A stretch of DNA of 64,000 nt from Heterodera schachtii (GCA_023374025.1 SIJG01000096.1:448216-512215); one strand, 5' to 3'. Positions 23,321-35,527 are shown, counted from the stretch's first letter. Translations and numbers: made by a program. The notes: generated by a model not told the origin, from the letters alone.

Positions 23321-24301
23321 ATGAGTATTTGTCTTTATTTTATTATGATTTATACTATTTTTTACTATGTTAATTTATTTGTGAATAAATTATTTTATTT
23401 TCGTTTTTTCAAGAAATTAAAAATGCTTTTTTTGGGCCAAAAACCGAAAATGAAACCGGGGTTCAGTAAACCTAACGGAAAACCGTGGATTTTTTTGTTG
23501 CTCTCATGATTATATCCCATATTTTTACTTCGTTTTTTTTTCTTTATTTTTTTTAATTTGCATTTTTATAGTTATTTTTATTGTTATCATTTTATAAATT
23601 TTTGTAAATATCTTATTATTTTATGAATAGCATAAGTGCTCAAATTTGTTTTATAATTTTTGAATGTTAATTGAAAAAAAATTTGATAAAATTTGTTATT
23701 TTGATAATTCATTATTTTGAAGTTATTTTTAAATCATAGTATAAATAATTTTGTTAATCATTTATTAATTTATCCAAAATGATCAATGAGATCGTATTTT
23801 CATTTATTTGCATCTATTTTAATTTATTGCAATCTTTGGTGATATTATTAATAATATTTTTTATATCACTTATATTGTTCACTAAACTTTAAATGATATT
23901 GTTATTTATTATTTGTTAGCAGTTTTATTTTTAATTTTCATTAATTTAATATTGAATATTTCCTTATTCTTTAATTAATTTCAAATTTAATATTCAAGTA
24001 TTATAGTTTATGTTTAAAAACGTAACAATCAAATAAAATTCCAATAAAATTTGTTATATATTATATTGTTATTTAAAAACATTTTATTTAAATTTAATAA
24101 TTACCTTTGTTTATCTTTTTTCACATAGAATAAGGCTTGGTATGTGAATTATTCATATTTCTTTATATTTTGCAAAAATATTAGTTTTAAATTATTTCCA
24201 TCCTCTTAGTTATTTTATTATCTACCAAAATTCATATTGTTCAGTATTGAAATTTTACTTCGTCAAAATTTCTGTTTAATATTAAATTTTCTTGGCAATA
24301 G
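23321..24301. other. Mostly non-coding
   Basis: A 62-codon frame at 23321-23509 ends in a GC-richer segment (KPKMKPGFSKPNGKPW). The rest is A/T-rich. Confidence 0.35.
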
Positions 24302-24336
24302 TGCTGAAGGGCGATCAATTGGAGAGTCATAAATGA
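24302..24336 (+). CDS. Possible terminal exon
   Basis: CTTGGCAATAG acceptor; reads LKGDQLESHK then TGA. Short. Confidence 0.25.
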
Positions 24337-24733
24337 ACCAATTAGTGCTAATTAGTGACCAGTTAGCAAAAGCACACAAAAACGGCGCCATTTTTTTGAA
24401 AATGTTTATTAATTTGTTTGATTTTTTTATTATCCTCATGTTATCGTGATTTTAATCAAACTTTTTATCTTTTAATTATGAATTAACGATTTTAAGAATT
24501 TTTAATTTTTCAATTTTTATTAATTATTTACTGTACGCAAAACTTAAGGAATTTGCCTAAAAAAGAAAGCCCTATTCATATATATAAAATTAATTTTAAA
24601 TAATTCATTAAAAATATAATTTAAAGGTTTGTTAGGTTAATTAAATATATATATTTATATACAATAACTATATGATGAGTGATTATTAAATTTTTGTGAT
24701 GTTATTAAATTTGCTTACTTTGATATTAATTAG

Positions 24734-24761
24734 GTGGAACGTAGCAGTGATCGATCTATAA
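24734..24761 (+). CDS. Possible terminal exon
   Basis: ATTAATTAG acceptor; one base, WNVAVIDL, TAA. Short. Confidence 0.25.
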
Positions 24762-24879
24762 TTATTTCTTAAAATTTATTTCATAAAATATTTATTTTTC
24801 ATAGTAATAATTTGTTGTACTTCGTCTCATATATTTTTTTCAATTTAACAAAGTTAATTTTTTTTTTAATTATAGGTAG

Positions 24880-25044
24880 ATGAAGATAATTAAATTATTT
24901 ATTTTAATTCTATTCACAAAAAGATCACGTTGTTATTTTGTCAATTGTGCCAATCTGTGCCCTAGTTTAAATATATTTATTATTCATGATATTTTAAGAT
25001 TTTATGTTTATTTATTTTTATTAATGCTTTTCGTCGCTCTGTGA
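24880..25044 (+). CDS. Small ORF with signal-peptide-like start
   Basis: ATG at 24880, 54 codons, TGA at 25042. The N-terminus MKIIKLFILILFTKRS resembles a signal peptide and is followed by a Cys-containing segment (CYFVNCANLCPSL). A small secreted or membrane peptide is possible. A TTATAG acceptor lies just upstream at 24875. Confidence 0.3.
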   Translation: MKIIKLFILILFTKRSRCYFVNCANLCPSLNIFIIHDILRFYVYLFLLMLFVAL

Positions 25045-25796
25045 TCACCTTAGCCTTTTGCGCTGTTGTGCCGACGGTTTAGAAGTCGTTAATTTTTTTG
25101 TCTATGTATTTAAATGACTGAAATAGATTAACCATTAGGCCTTATACCAATACCATTAAGAAATTTAAATTCATATTATAATAATTTAAATTTAAGCAAT
25201 TATCTTGATTCCTAAAATTGGACTTTGTAAATAATTATTTTTAAATTTCATTTTTTATCTTATTTCGTTATTTTTGTTGATATTTTACTTCTAAATTTTA
25301 TTTTTAATAAAAATACAATAAAAACTAAATTGGTATTAATTTCTTAACTTTGAGATATTAATCACTTTTTTATTCTTTGTCAAAATAATCAAATGATCAA
25401 CTCGATTGATGAATTTTTAATTCATATTAAAGAATTTTTAGAGTGATTAGGACCCTAAAAATTGCAATATATTGAGGTGATAATGAATTATGACTTCATT
25501 GGAATGTATTTACCAAAATATATATTTATAATAATCAGAAAAAAACAAAGATTGGTAATAGTATTTGATAAAAAAATTGTTTAAAAGAATTAATTTTTTT
25601 TAAATTGCATCGTTGCATATTTCAGCAAATTCATTAGGGTATTCCATAAAAAAGTTAAAAATTCTTCATAATTATTTCTATCCGATGGAAAACCAACCTC
25701 TCAGCTGTTATAGAAGACAACAAAAAGAATTTGATAAAAATGATTTTTAAATTTCTCGCTTTATATTTTCATTGAACATAAAATTTTCCATGTCAG

Positions 25797-25866
25797 ACCT
25801 ATTAGCGCTTTAAGCACAAAAGTGCTGCCGATAAAATTAGCCCTTCTAAAGAAATTGAAATTATAA
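25797..25866 (+). CDS. Probable exon
   Basis: TTCCATGTCAG acceptor; one base then PISALSTKVLPIKLALLKKL and TAA. Good codon look; unknown product. Confidence 0.4.
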
Positions 25867-26063
25867 AAATAATTAATATTTTTCTTTTGTTTTTGAAATA
25901 TTGTATAAATTGTTTTTTTTAATTCATCATATATTTTTGATTTTAAAAATTACGTTTTATTGCTAAAAATAATACCTCAAAGTATTTTATTTAAATCTTA
26001 GGTTTACATTTAAATAAAATTCCGGTAATAAAATTAATAATTATTCCCTATGGAAGAACTCAA

Positions 26064-26117
26064 TCATTAATATCTTGTTCAAGAACTCGCTTGTCTTTTT
26101 GAGCATCCACAATTAAA
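26064..26117 (-). CDS. Exon fragment cut by a hAT-like insertion
   Basis: Minus-strand frame YLIVDAQKDKRVLEQDIND ends at TGA (26064). Its upstream side abuts the hAT-type tip TAGGGTTGCGACC that starts at 26118, so the exon is probably interrupted there. Confidence 0.35.
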
Positions 26118-26340
26118 TAGGGTTGCGACCCCTACATCGAAGTTGGAAAATTCGGGGTTCGGGGTGAAAATTCCTCGACTAAATTTGCGTGTTTTAGCAA
26201 GGCAGAGGAGGCGAAAGAGAAGAGTGTGAGTGAGATTGACGGAGAGAATGGGCCGAGAGAGAGAAGGGATATAAGGTGAAAGAGGGAGTGAAAGCAGGAG
26301 ATGGTGTGATTGATGAAATAAGTAAATATTGTTAATTATT
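26118..26340 (+). mobile_element. hAT-like left end and purine-rich tract
   Basis: Starts TAGGGTTGCGACCCC, then GGGGTTCGGGGTG repeats, then a long GA-rich stretch (26200-26310). Possible TSD CAATTAAA at 26110-26117; the right end was not found. Confidence 0.4.
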
Positions 26341-26950
26341 ATTATTTTTTGATAACTAGAAAAGATATAAATATTTTTGAGATTGATGAAATCTAAAAAT
26401 AAATATAAAATAATGATATTATTATTATAAATTTAATACCGATTAGAAAAACAAGGTAAATAATGGAAGTATTCGTTATTTTTTGAATAAAAAAATATCT
26501 TACAATATAATTTAAATATTGGAAATTTGTCACATATTAGAGAAAAACACACAATTAAATTAAATGAGAAATTATTTATTTCTAATCTAATTAATTTGAA
26601 TTACAGTACCAGTTATTAATTAAATGTAACAAATATAACTTGTTCTATTTATTGAAATATATATATAAACTAAAAAAATTATATTGTAAAAAATAAAATA
26701 AAATAAGAAAAAATATACGAAATTACTTTGAGTTACTAGAATAAATAATAGTTAATTCAATATTTTGGATTATATATATCGGTAAATTAATATCTACACA
26801 TCCCTTTTTTGAAAATGAATAAGAAACGACGTTCTCCAGCATGAAAATACAAAAATAGTTGTTTTTATTAATGTGGATATAAATTATAGCAATTCTACAA
26901 AATTAAAAAGAAACAAGTATGTAGAGAGGTGCAAGAAATATCCTATTCAG

Positions 26951-27012
26951 GAACAAAAAAAGTAAATGAAATTTTTGACTGCAAAACGAGGTTTTTCATA
27001 CATTCACGATAA
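26951..27012 (+). CDS. Probable exon
   Basis: TATCCTATTCAG acceptor; two bases then TKKVNEIFDCKTRFFIHSR and TAA. A donor-like GTAAAT occurs inside. Confidence 0.4.
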
Positions 27013-27280
27013 TTTCTGACGGAAATTAATAAAATTAAATGTTAATCAAAAAATATCATATAAATAAAATTTAGCCAAACATTTAATTATCTAATTTAAA
27101 GTTCAAATTAAAATATTTTAAATTGTTGTAAAAAATTCATTATTGAAAAGCTACAGAAATGATTTTAACATTTATTTTAGAAATTAATTTTTTTAGCAGA
27201 TGGATAATTGAGCAAAATTCAGTTAATTAAAATAAAAAAAATTGAATATCATACAGTTTTACTTTAGTATAGTAAATATA

Positions 27281-27379
27281 ATGAGTACTCATTATAATGA
27301 ACTCAAGCTAAAAGAGGATCAAATGTTACTTTATTTATTGACAATATTGCTAAAATTTATTCTTTTATATGCAATTTAA
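27281..27379 (+). CDS. Possible small ORF
   Basis: ATG start, 32 residues: a charged start (MSTHYNELKLKEDQ) then one hydrophobic stretch. Single-span peptide if real. Confidence 0.25.
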   Translation: MSTHYNELKLKEDQMLLYLLTILLKFILLYAI

Positions 27380-27919
27380 TTTCTTTGAATGGGTTTCATG
27401 TTTAGAATAAAACATAACGGCATTTATTTATTATATATTTAAATTTTTTTTTTCATTATAGTATTTTCACATTTAACTCTTATTCAATTAATTTCTTACA
27501 AACTTTTAAAAAAATTTCATATTTTATTAAATTTTTTTTAGTTAAATTTATGAATCACTGTTGTTGTTCCATGTTTAACACAATTTTTTCTTGTTTTTGT
27601 TTATAATTTGTGAAGTTGAATTTTTAATTGCCGTCTTAAATTTTATTCAACATACATAGTTAGTAACTCATTTAATTATAGTTTTACTTTTGTTTTTTCT
27701 TGAAACAACAAAAAAAATTTTCTGTTTTGTGTGAAGAAATGTAAATTAAAAATAAAATTAAATTTTAAAGGTTTTCAAAATCTAATAATGTTTTAATAAT
27801 AATTTTTTTTTTAAATTAACTCTTTTATTCTTTCTTTTTGTTCTTGTTACCATTTCAATATTTTTTAGCCTTATTCTTTCAAACTAAATCTTAAAAATAA
27901 TATACATTTTTTGTATATT

Positions 27920-28003
27920 ATGATTTTGAATCGGATCGGCACAGCTTTTCTTCATGCGTATTTAAAAAATGTTTTTCATGGGTTTTTATATTTTAAAAAA
28001 TAA
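27920..28003 (+). CDS. Possible small ORF
   Basis: ATG start; contains NRIGTAFLHAYLKNVFHGF. Another plus frame over the same bases is also open. Confidence 0.2.
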   Translation: MILNRIGTAFLHAYLKNVFHGFLYFKK

Positions 28004-28348
28004 ATATTTATATGCATATATCTCATGTATTTAGCATTATGCAGTCACATTTTTACGTTAAAACATAAAAAAATTATAATTATATCATTTAACTTTCCTT
28101 CTTTTCCTTATTTTTACTCGGATTAAGGCTTTAGATTTAAATGGTTGTTATCTACTATTGCACGATTTATTTTTCACTCATTATTAATTGTATTCAGTTA
28201 AGAAAATGTTAGCTATTACTCATTTTTTAAATAATTAGCATATTATTCTTTAAAAAATTTTAATTTTTCTATTTTTTATCTTTATATAATGTTTTTTTGC
28301 GTTATTTTTTATGAATTAATAATTTTTAGATTTAAAAAGAGGATTTTT

Positions 28349-28438
28349 ATGTTTTTCATTTATCTTGCGGCAAGGCTTTGTTTTCCATGGTCGTTTTATC
28401 AAATTGTGAATCATTTTGTTTGGATAAGATTAAAATAA
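28349..28438 (+). CDS. Possible small ORF
   Basis: ATG start, 29 residues; contains LAARLCFPWSFYQIV. Unknown. Confidence 0.25.
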   Translation: MFFIYLAARLCFPWSFYQIVNHFVWIRLK

Positions 28439-28975
28439 ATTTTCTTTATCTTTACTATCACCTGAAATGAATATCTTTTTATTTATTTATTTTGGTATTT
28501 TTTTCACTTTGTCTTTTATACATTTAAACATTTATCATTACAATTTTGTTTTATAGATTTAAAAAATGAAAATTTAATGACAATGTCTCGAGCAAAAATA
28601 AATTATTAATATATGCTTTTATATTATCTTTCTTTTTAAAATAAATATACTCTCTTCTATCATCATTTTTGCGTTGAGAAATTTTCTAGTTTTATTACGA
28701 GTAAAATGATAAAAATAAATAGATAACTATATTATAAGCTATTATGAACAAATATAGAGAAAAGTAAATAAATGAAGAAATAATTATGGCTTAGAATGCA
28801 TTTAAACACAAAAGGAATAAAATTTTGTTCAAGTAATATAGTTAATAAATCAAATTTGTGTCATAATTAAACAATATTGGCATTCAAAATTAAAAAGAAA
28901 TTAAAACATAAATAAACTTCATTTACCTAAATAATTATAAGTAAGAAAAAATCACTTTTGTACTTACAAAAAAAG

Positions 28976-29092
28976 ATGCTGATCAGAATGTCGTTTTTCT
29001 CTAAAACCGATAATTCTTCCCTGCAATTATTATCCGAGAAAAGTTGCCAATGGTTTAGATTCGTTAAAAGCCAATTGTTAACAAAATTTTAA
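28976..29092 (+). CDS. Probable small ORF or exon
   Basis: ATG start, 38 residues; polar and coding-like, with MSFFSKTDNSSLQLLSEK and then CQWFRFVKSQ. TAA at 29090. Unknown product. Confidence 0.35.
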   Translation: MLIRMSFFSKTDNSSLQLLSEKSCQWFRFVKSQLLTKF

Positions 29093-30479
29093 AATGGAAT
29101 ATAATTTATTAAAACATTATAATTTCTGAATAACTATGTAAATAACTGAATGCTGAATAATTAAAATAAAATTCGACATTAACAATAAACAGATTAAACT
29201 AATTAATATTGAAATAGAAAAAATATTTTACATTTCGCTAATCAATCCGCACATGGAGGCATGATGAAAGCGAGAGGGAAAGAATGTTAAATAGTTAATC
29301 TATATTTAAAGTTTAAATCCTAAAGTAAATATTTAAAAAATAATAATTCAAAACATATTAATAATTTTTTGATTCCAAAAAAAAATTTATTGTATTAAAG
29401 TTTCAATTTATAAATTGTTTTAAAAGATATTATTTTTTAATTTAAATGAAATTCTATACTCCATATGAAGGAGATAGATTTTAATTTTTGTTTTTATATG
29501 CTTTAATCACAATATTCTTTTACATATGGCTCTTATTTTAATTAATAAAATTTCTTAAATTAATTTCCAGACACATTTAAAAAAATCAATACAATTAATT
29601 CAATTTATTTTTTCATATGAATATTTAAAATCGATCGAATTCATTGTAATTGGTTTTTAATCATTGGCCTTAGGCAATATTTAACATTAAGTTTGATTTA
29701 TTTTATATATCATATGCTTAAAAACTTTTTTCAGATACTAATTCAATTTGTCTATCTTTAATATTTCTTCGGTATTTTATTTAACAATGTGTTTTTAATT
29801 AATCTGTTTAAACAGAATTGGTTTATATGTCAATTAATTTATTTTGTTTATTTTCATTTAATAATTGTTTTTAAATAAGGCTTTGGTTTTTAAAAATGTA
29901 TAATAAATTTTACTAAGTTTTTTTAACTTGTTCGTTTTATCCAATTACGTTTGAACCTTTCAATATCAATCATCAAATAATAAAGTTAAATTTATAATTT
30001 TTTTTATAATATTTGTTAAACAGAAAAATTGTTTTATTTGTGTGTTAAAGTTGTATGATATATTATTAAAATTTCAAACACATACTTAACACATTTTTAA
30101 AAGATTTTTTTAGTACGACTAATGTACAACAAAATTGATGCCAAATTACTCATGAAAACTATATATGTTTTAAATTGTTTATTACTTATGTATGTTGTAA
30201 TTAATCGTCAACATTCTTAGCATTTTTATTCTAATATTGATCATGGTTCTTAAGTAAATAGTCCTATTTTTAATTAAATGTAAAATAAAATAATGTACTT
30301 CATGATCTTATTCAAATGCATATATAATTAAAAAAAAATTTTTTTGATTTTAAAATGTGTGACAATATGTTAAATTTATTTTCTTGCAAAAAATATTTAT
30401 TTATGTAGTATAAAGTTATTTTATAAATTTTTATCTAATAATTTGTAAATTGCATTCGAGGTTTTAAATTATAAATCAG
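29093..30479. other. Non-coding A+T-rich DNA
   Basis: A patch at about 29242-29298 is open on the plus strand (TWRHDESERERM) without a splice site. Nothing else stands out. Confidence 0.4.
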
Positions 30480-30542
30480 TCCTGTCAAAAAAGGCGACTT
30501 CTTTTTGAGTCATTGTGCCAAAAAAATTGCCAGTGGAAATGA
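30480..30542 (+). CDS. Probable exon
   Basis: AAATCAG acceptor at 30479, phase 0; SCQKRRLLFESLCQKNCQWK and TGA. Basic and Cys-rich. Unknown. Confidence 0.4.
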   Translation, partial: SCQKRRLLFESLCQKNCQWK

Positions 30543-30678
30543 AAATTAATGATTAAAAACAAGTTGATTGAATTTAGATAAACTAAAAGAACAAAATCTA
30601 TATAATAATTTGGGAATAAAAAAATTAAAAAAATAATTTTTCATAATTTCAATTTTAAAATAAAATATTAACATAAAC

Positions 30679-31055
30679 TAGAGTTGAGCGGGACCGGGAA
30701 ATTTGACAAAAACCGGGACCGGGACTTGCCGGGACTAGAAAAGTCGGGACCGGGACCGGGACCTCGATTTTCGTCCGGGACCGGGACCGCGAAAAAACCC
30801 GGGACCGGGACCAACCGGGACTTTTCCCAAGAGAAAATTTTTTTTGAAAAATTTTAAAAATTTTTGGTGAATTTTGTTACAAAAATTTCCTAAATTCAAA
30901 AAGGTACCCATAAAATTTTTTAATTCCGAAGATTTTTTCCATTATTCATTGGAAAATTTTTAAAATTATCATTTCAGGGGGGGGGGGAGAATTCTTGGAA
31001 TTTTCTGAGTCCCAAAATTCTGGATTTTTCTAACAAATTAACAATCTCTTAAATA
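30679..31055 (+). mobile_element. hAT-like element end with GGGACC repeats
   Basis: Tip TAGAGTTGAGCGGGACC at 30679, then about 15 GGGACC/CCGGGAC units to 30830 and a G10 run near 30977. The same repeat block occurs at 53347-53390, 59065-59105 and, inverted, 62345-62477. The LTR element starts at its right side; no TSD partner was found. Confidence 0.5.
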
Positions 31056-31423
31056 TGATTATAAGCGATCATCGATCACTTTGTTGTCTTTTTCCCCGCC
31101 CCTTTCGCTTCCTTTACTCGTTCTCCCCGTTCTCGCAGCAGTCAGTTGGATGGGGCTAGGCAGTCGAGAACGATGGAGCGAGATGGCCTTTTTGCTATTG
31201 GATTTCAACTTATTTGATCGGCCAATAAATGATGTTGTGTTTTACTCCTTCTCGGCATTTCTCCATGCGCATTTAAATCAGTCGCGCGACCCGGGGATCC
31301 CAATTCGGGGAGGCCATTAATCCAGGGCCCGGATCATTGGCTCATTCACCCTTTCCCCCGAATACGAATTCCCCTTTTCCTCTCATTCCGTTCGTCAGCT
31401 GTGTTTGGACATCAGCACCTTCA
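31056..31423 (+). repeat. 5' LTR
   Basis: TG...CA boundaries; GC-richer than the flanks; carries the retroelement promoter by inference. Direct copy at 34358-34721. Confidence 0.7.
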
Positions 31424-32122
31424 CGGGTAGCACCGGATGGTTTGCTGGCACGCCGCTGGCAGTCCATCCCTCCCGGAGAATGAGATGGAGATACGCGTGG
31501 AGAAAAAGAGAATGGAATGAGGTGCGCACCGCTCCTTCGGGAGTCTTGTCAAGGACCGGTCGCCAAATTGCAGCCCAAATTATTATTATTTTTTTATCAA
31601 ATGCCGCCACTCGCTCACATTGCCAAATTAATGACGAACATTTAAGGGCGGGCCATTCGAGCCATCAACTGAAGGCCATTGTTGATTTTCGCAGACCTAT
31701 TAGTTTTGAATTTTTTTCTCTCTCTCTCCACTTTCTCATCGCTCTCGCCGATTCACCGGAAGCGCATTACTGCTGGCCGCTTGAGAATAAGAGACCATCG
31801 GCCGAGAATTGTGATTAATACGAGTCATGAGACACTGCGCTGCCGTCAACAATTTTCACACTCGCTCCGACTGATCGGGGATTAAATATTGTAGAATTAC
31901 TGTTATTTATAAGGAAATGCTCAACAGTAAATACAATCATTCATTCTCCCCCTTTCGATATGAGCACTCATTCTCGGAAAACTTTATGCAAACGTTTCTT
32001 TCTAAGAAAAAAGCTCACTTATTGCCAATCCAAATTATTTTAATTGCCGATTAATTTAACGGGTACCTATTTAATTAAATTTTATTTAGCTCATAAAAAC
32101 CTGAACCAAATTTCAATATTCC
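31424..32122 (+). other. Retroelement leader
   Basis: Untranslated leader between 5' LTR and gag. Several overlapping frames are open on both strands because the DNA is GC-richer; none looks like a conserved protein. A primer-binding site was not identified with confidence. Confidence 0.45.
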
Positions 32123-33070
32123 TTGACATATTTCACGCTTTCGCCCCTTTACATTACTGAATATTCGGGTTTGAATTGCATCGGCTCTTGGGCCTTCTGT
32201 CAAGATATGGATGATGGAATGAATATCTCGGTTATTGATAAAAATTTTTGGGCTGGGAAAACTTCAGTCAGAGTTCCTGATATGGAACGTGCTCAAGTCG
32301 AATTGAAAAACTTTGAAGAGGCTGTGAACAGGTGCCTACGAAATATTAACCGACGGGCATGTGGCAACACTAAAGCCTTAAATGACATGGCCAACCAAGT
32401 CAATTCAAATTTGTCAGTATTACAAACGCAGCTTAACTCATTAACCGATACTGACCCTACGACGAGAAACTCGTTGGCTTTCACAACCCCACGCGAGCGT
32501 AGTACGAGTCGGAATCCACAGCACGGGACAACTAATAACTCGAGCAATTCTAGTGCGGACGGAGATGAGCCAGAGTTCGGGGCACTGAACACGTTGACTG
32601 GTGTAAGTGGACAGTTAGAGGTTTTTGGTGATGAATCAGTTGTCGCATTTGATCAATGGTCGGAAAGATTTAATGATTATGTTGGGGATTTGGGAAGGAA
32701 TTGGACTGAGGATGAAAAAGTCGCTCGCCTCAAAATGTCGCTCGTTGGCACACCTCGCCAACTCTTCAAACAATTAAGCCAAAACGAGACTGCAAAGCTG
32801 GACACTGCGATAACTGCCCTTCGGCGTAAAATGGATTCACCCCAAAGACGGGAGTTGACCAAAAGGACGCTGGCACAATGCAAACAACGCGAAAATGAAA
32901 CAATTTCAGAATTTATTAAGCGTTTGACCCCGTTAGTCGAAATAGTCAATTCGTCCTTAAATGATTCCCAGAGAAAGGAGAAAATTTGCGAAGAATTTTT
33001 GGACAGAATTAGGTCTGACATTGGTTTCTTAATCCGCTTAGTTGAGGGGTACGGTAATGGCATTAAATAA
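32123..33070 (+). CDS. gag: Gag capsid-region polyprotein (5' part)
   Basis: 315 codons. Residues ~50-150 are polar and helical-looking; residues ~165-290 fit the retrotransposon Gag capsid fold (FDQWSERFNDYVGDLGRNW, then LKMSLVGTPRQLFKQL). The first ~30 residues may be upstream of the true start. The frame closes at 33070, short of the nucleocapsid, which continues in other frames, so at least one frameshift separates capsid and zinc knuckle. The product would package element RNA in cytoplasmic particles; this copy is probably inactive. Confidence 0.7.
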   Translation: MTYFTLSPLYITEYSGLNCIGSWAFCQDMDDGMNISVIDKNFWAGKTSVRVPDMERAQVELKNFEEAVNRCLRNINRRACGNTKALNDMANQVNSNLSVLQTQLNSLTDTDPTTRNSLAFTTPRERSTSRNPQHGTTNNSSNSSADGDEPEFGALNTLTGVSGQLEVFGDESVVAFDQWSERFNDYVGDLGRNWTEDEKVARLKMSLVGTPRQLFKQLSQNETAKLDTAITALRRKMDSPQRRELTKRTLAQCKQRENETISEFIKRLTPLVEIVNSSLNDSQRKEKICEEFLDRIRSDIGFLIRLVEGYGNGIK

Positions 33071-33129
33071 TCAAAGGCAAGTCCATACTGATCAGAGGCC
33101 TGATCAGTCTCCCCCACATCGATTTTCTC

Positions 33130-34357
33130 GTGCAAACACAACCCCATTGGGAAATCGACAACTCGTCAAGAGGGTATTCGAAGGGCAGAGGCCGTGGCGG
33201 TTACAGAAATAGGACACCAAGCCGTAACCGATGGTCAAGCAATCATCAACAGATGCAGAGCCAAAGAAGATGGAGCAACAGACCCGTTTGTCACTATTGC
33301 GGCCGAACTGGTCATATTGCTTCATTTTGCCGCACCAGACAAGAAGAAATGGCGCACCGTTTCAGCCGTCCCAATCATAATTTCAGAAATAATGGAGATC
33401 GATTTGATGACCAACGGAGAACGAATTCATCGCAGGAGCAGCTGAGAAATGTTACTGTTTTGGATTCTGATGCACTTATTCGAGCCATAGCTAATTTGAG
33501 TGTGAATGAATCACGGCCCTCGGGCGTTACTGTCAAGAACGAAGGAGCGGGTACTCTCAAAACCCTGGCTGTGGTAGAGACCCCGAAAAAGACAGAGGAA
33601 CCAAAATCAGATCCAAACCCTGTACCTGGGACAAGCAGTGATAGCTTAGTTCCCATCAGAATTCGAAGTTGGGAAGGAATTGCTCCCAAAATTTCTAAAT
33701 TCTCCAAATTCACAATGATTATGGTGATGTTACTGACGATGGTCATTCCAAACATGTGTCAAATTAATTTGGCTATCCCCATGCCGAAAGGTCCAATGAT
33801 GTGCCAAACACAACTTGTGGGTCATTTATGGGCTCTTCCATCTTTTTCTCCCTGCCCAACTCTAAAGCCTGACGCTATTAAGGCACCAGTCAGAAGCTTA
33901 AGTCTAGTGATATATAAACCAAATGATTTTGAGTATTCGACAGATGCTTGGGTGTGCAGAATGGTAAGAAAAAATGCTAAAAAATTTACGACACTCAGTT
34001 CCGTGCCTGTTTTGGAAAAGTTAGAGCCCGAACATTTAGAAGTCAGCGACGCGGATTGTCGACAGATGATTTATCAAAAGAAATGTAAATTTGGGCATTT
34101 GATAAATCAAGGTCAAATTTTTCAAACTCTTAACAAAATTGATTTATCCCCCCGCGTGTGGTTGCTTGGTTCGTTTGCATGGTCCAAAGTAAGCAGTGAA
34201 AACTGCTACCTTTTTCAAACAAAAATTGTTGTAAGGTTTGGAAAAGACCGAATTGAGAGCATCCACTCGTTGCACCAATCCACCATGCACGGCAGAACTG
34301 AGAGTTTGTGGACAAACTCAAAAGAAGGAGGGACGTGTGAGGCACAGAGACGGAATA
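33130..34357 (+). pseudogene. Nucleocapsid zinc knuckle joined to env-like region
   Basis: One frame of ~409 codons up to the 3' LTR (the reading continues into the LTR only by chance). An Arg/Gly-rich start leads to a CCHC knuckle (CHYCGRTGHIASFC; C54, C57, H62, C67), typical of nucleocapsid. Residues ~194-210 form a hydrophobic, signal-like segment (FTMIMVMLLTMVIPNMC). Thereafter spaced cysteines suggest an extracellular, env-like domain. Nematode LTR elements with glycoprotein-derived env genes are known; this assignment is inference. Direct fusion of gag to env implies deletion of pol. Confidence 0.55.
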
Positions 34358-34721
34358 TGATTATAAGCGATCATCGATCACTTTGTTGTCTTTTTCCCCG
34401 CCCCTTTCGCTTCCTTTACTCGTTCTCCCCGTTCTCGCAGCAGTCAGTTGGATGGGGCTAGGCAGTCGAGAGCGATGGAGCGAGATGGGCTTTTTGCTGT
34501 TCGATTTCAACTTATTATCGGCTAATAAACGATGTTGTGTTTTACTCCTTCTCGGCATTTCTCCACGCGCATTTAATCAGTCGCGCGACCCGGGGGTCCC
34601 AATCGGGGAGGCCATTAATCCAGGGCCCGGATCATTGGCTTATTCATCCTTTCCCCCGAATATGAATTCCCCTTTTCCTCTCATTCCGTTCGTCAGCTGG
34701 GTTTGGACTTCAGCACCTTCA
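34358..34721 (+). repeat. 3' LTR
   Basis: Direct copy of the 5' LTR with roughly 17 differences, several C/T or A/G, so not a very recent insertion. The ORFs here are the LTR frames already seen at 31081-31320. Confidence 0.7.
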
Positions 34722-35207
34722 CTGTAGTTTATATTTTACTAATTACGAGATTAGACATGCCTTAATAAGACAGAAATTAAGATAATTTAAAAATATTATT
34801 AAAAAGTTATGAAGAATAATTATCCGAATAAAACGAATCCCAAAATCTAACAACAAAAATTTTAAATAAATAGACGAAACAAGAATTTTTAATGAACATT
34901 TGCAAGAAAAATGTCATGGATGTTGGAAGATGCTATAATAATACAATAAAATTTCTAATTCATTTCCAAAAACTTTCTATGTCGAAATTTCAATTGAACC
35001 ATCCGCCATGAAACTAACGAATGAATATAATTTAAGGACAATTTAAAGTAATCTTGACGAAGAAAAATGAATAAAAAAGCTAAAATAAAAGTGAAAATTA
35101 ATTTTTACAAAATACATATTAATCAATTACCTAACAATATTTTCTTGAAGATTAAATTGTGTAATTTATAAATATTTAAATATTTTATTAAATTAAAAAA
35201 TAATGAG
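34722..35207. other. Non-coding A+T-rich DNA
   Basis: No coding island seen. Confidence 0.45.
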
Positions 35208-35278
35208 ACACGCCAAAGAATACACTCCAATGGGATAACTCAGCATTAGTCTTATTTACAACTTTACAAAAAAATTAA
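35208..35278 (+). CDS. Possible exon
   Basis: TAATGAG acceptor; two bases then TPKNTLQWDNSALVLFTTLQ and TAA. A shorter ATG frame (MRHAKEYTPMG) overlaps. Confidence 0.3.
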
Positions 35279-35527
35279 TAATGTAAAAAAAATTAAATCA
35301 AAATTTAAATAAATCGTATTTGAAATTTATAAACTCAAAACGAAAACCTTTAAAACAATAAAGAATATAGAGTTCGTTTAGGTATGTGATCGTAGAGGTT
35401 TTTCATAAAATTTTTAAACAATGAAATCAATGCGAAAAAATTAAAAATAGATAATTTGGCATTTAATTATTTAATAGAAATTTTTTTTATAGCATAGAAA
35501 AACCAATAATTTTTTCGTGGGTTTCAG

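Larger units (their letters stand above)
31056..34721 (+). mobile_element. LTR retrotransposon with gag and env-like regions, no pol
   Basis: Two direct repeats, 31056-31423 and 34358-34721, about 95% alike by eye, each starting TGATTATAAG and ending CACCTTCA (TG...CA). A purine-rich tract (34320-34335) sits just before the 3' LTR. Inside are a gag region (32123 to about 33400) and an env-like region (about 33700-34350). No protease, reverse transcriptase, RNase H or integrase frame exists, and the space is too small for one. No target duplication is evident. An internally deleted, non-autonomous copy. Confidence 0.75.

Noticed and set aside
31081..31818. ORFs in the 5' LTR and leader
   Set aside because: Same frames repeat in the 3' LTR; untranslated retroelement sequence.
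32293..33755. Several minus-strand ORFs over gag
   Set aside because: Shadows of the GC-richer retroelement sequence with no domain signal.
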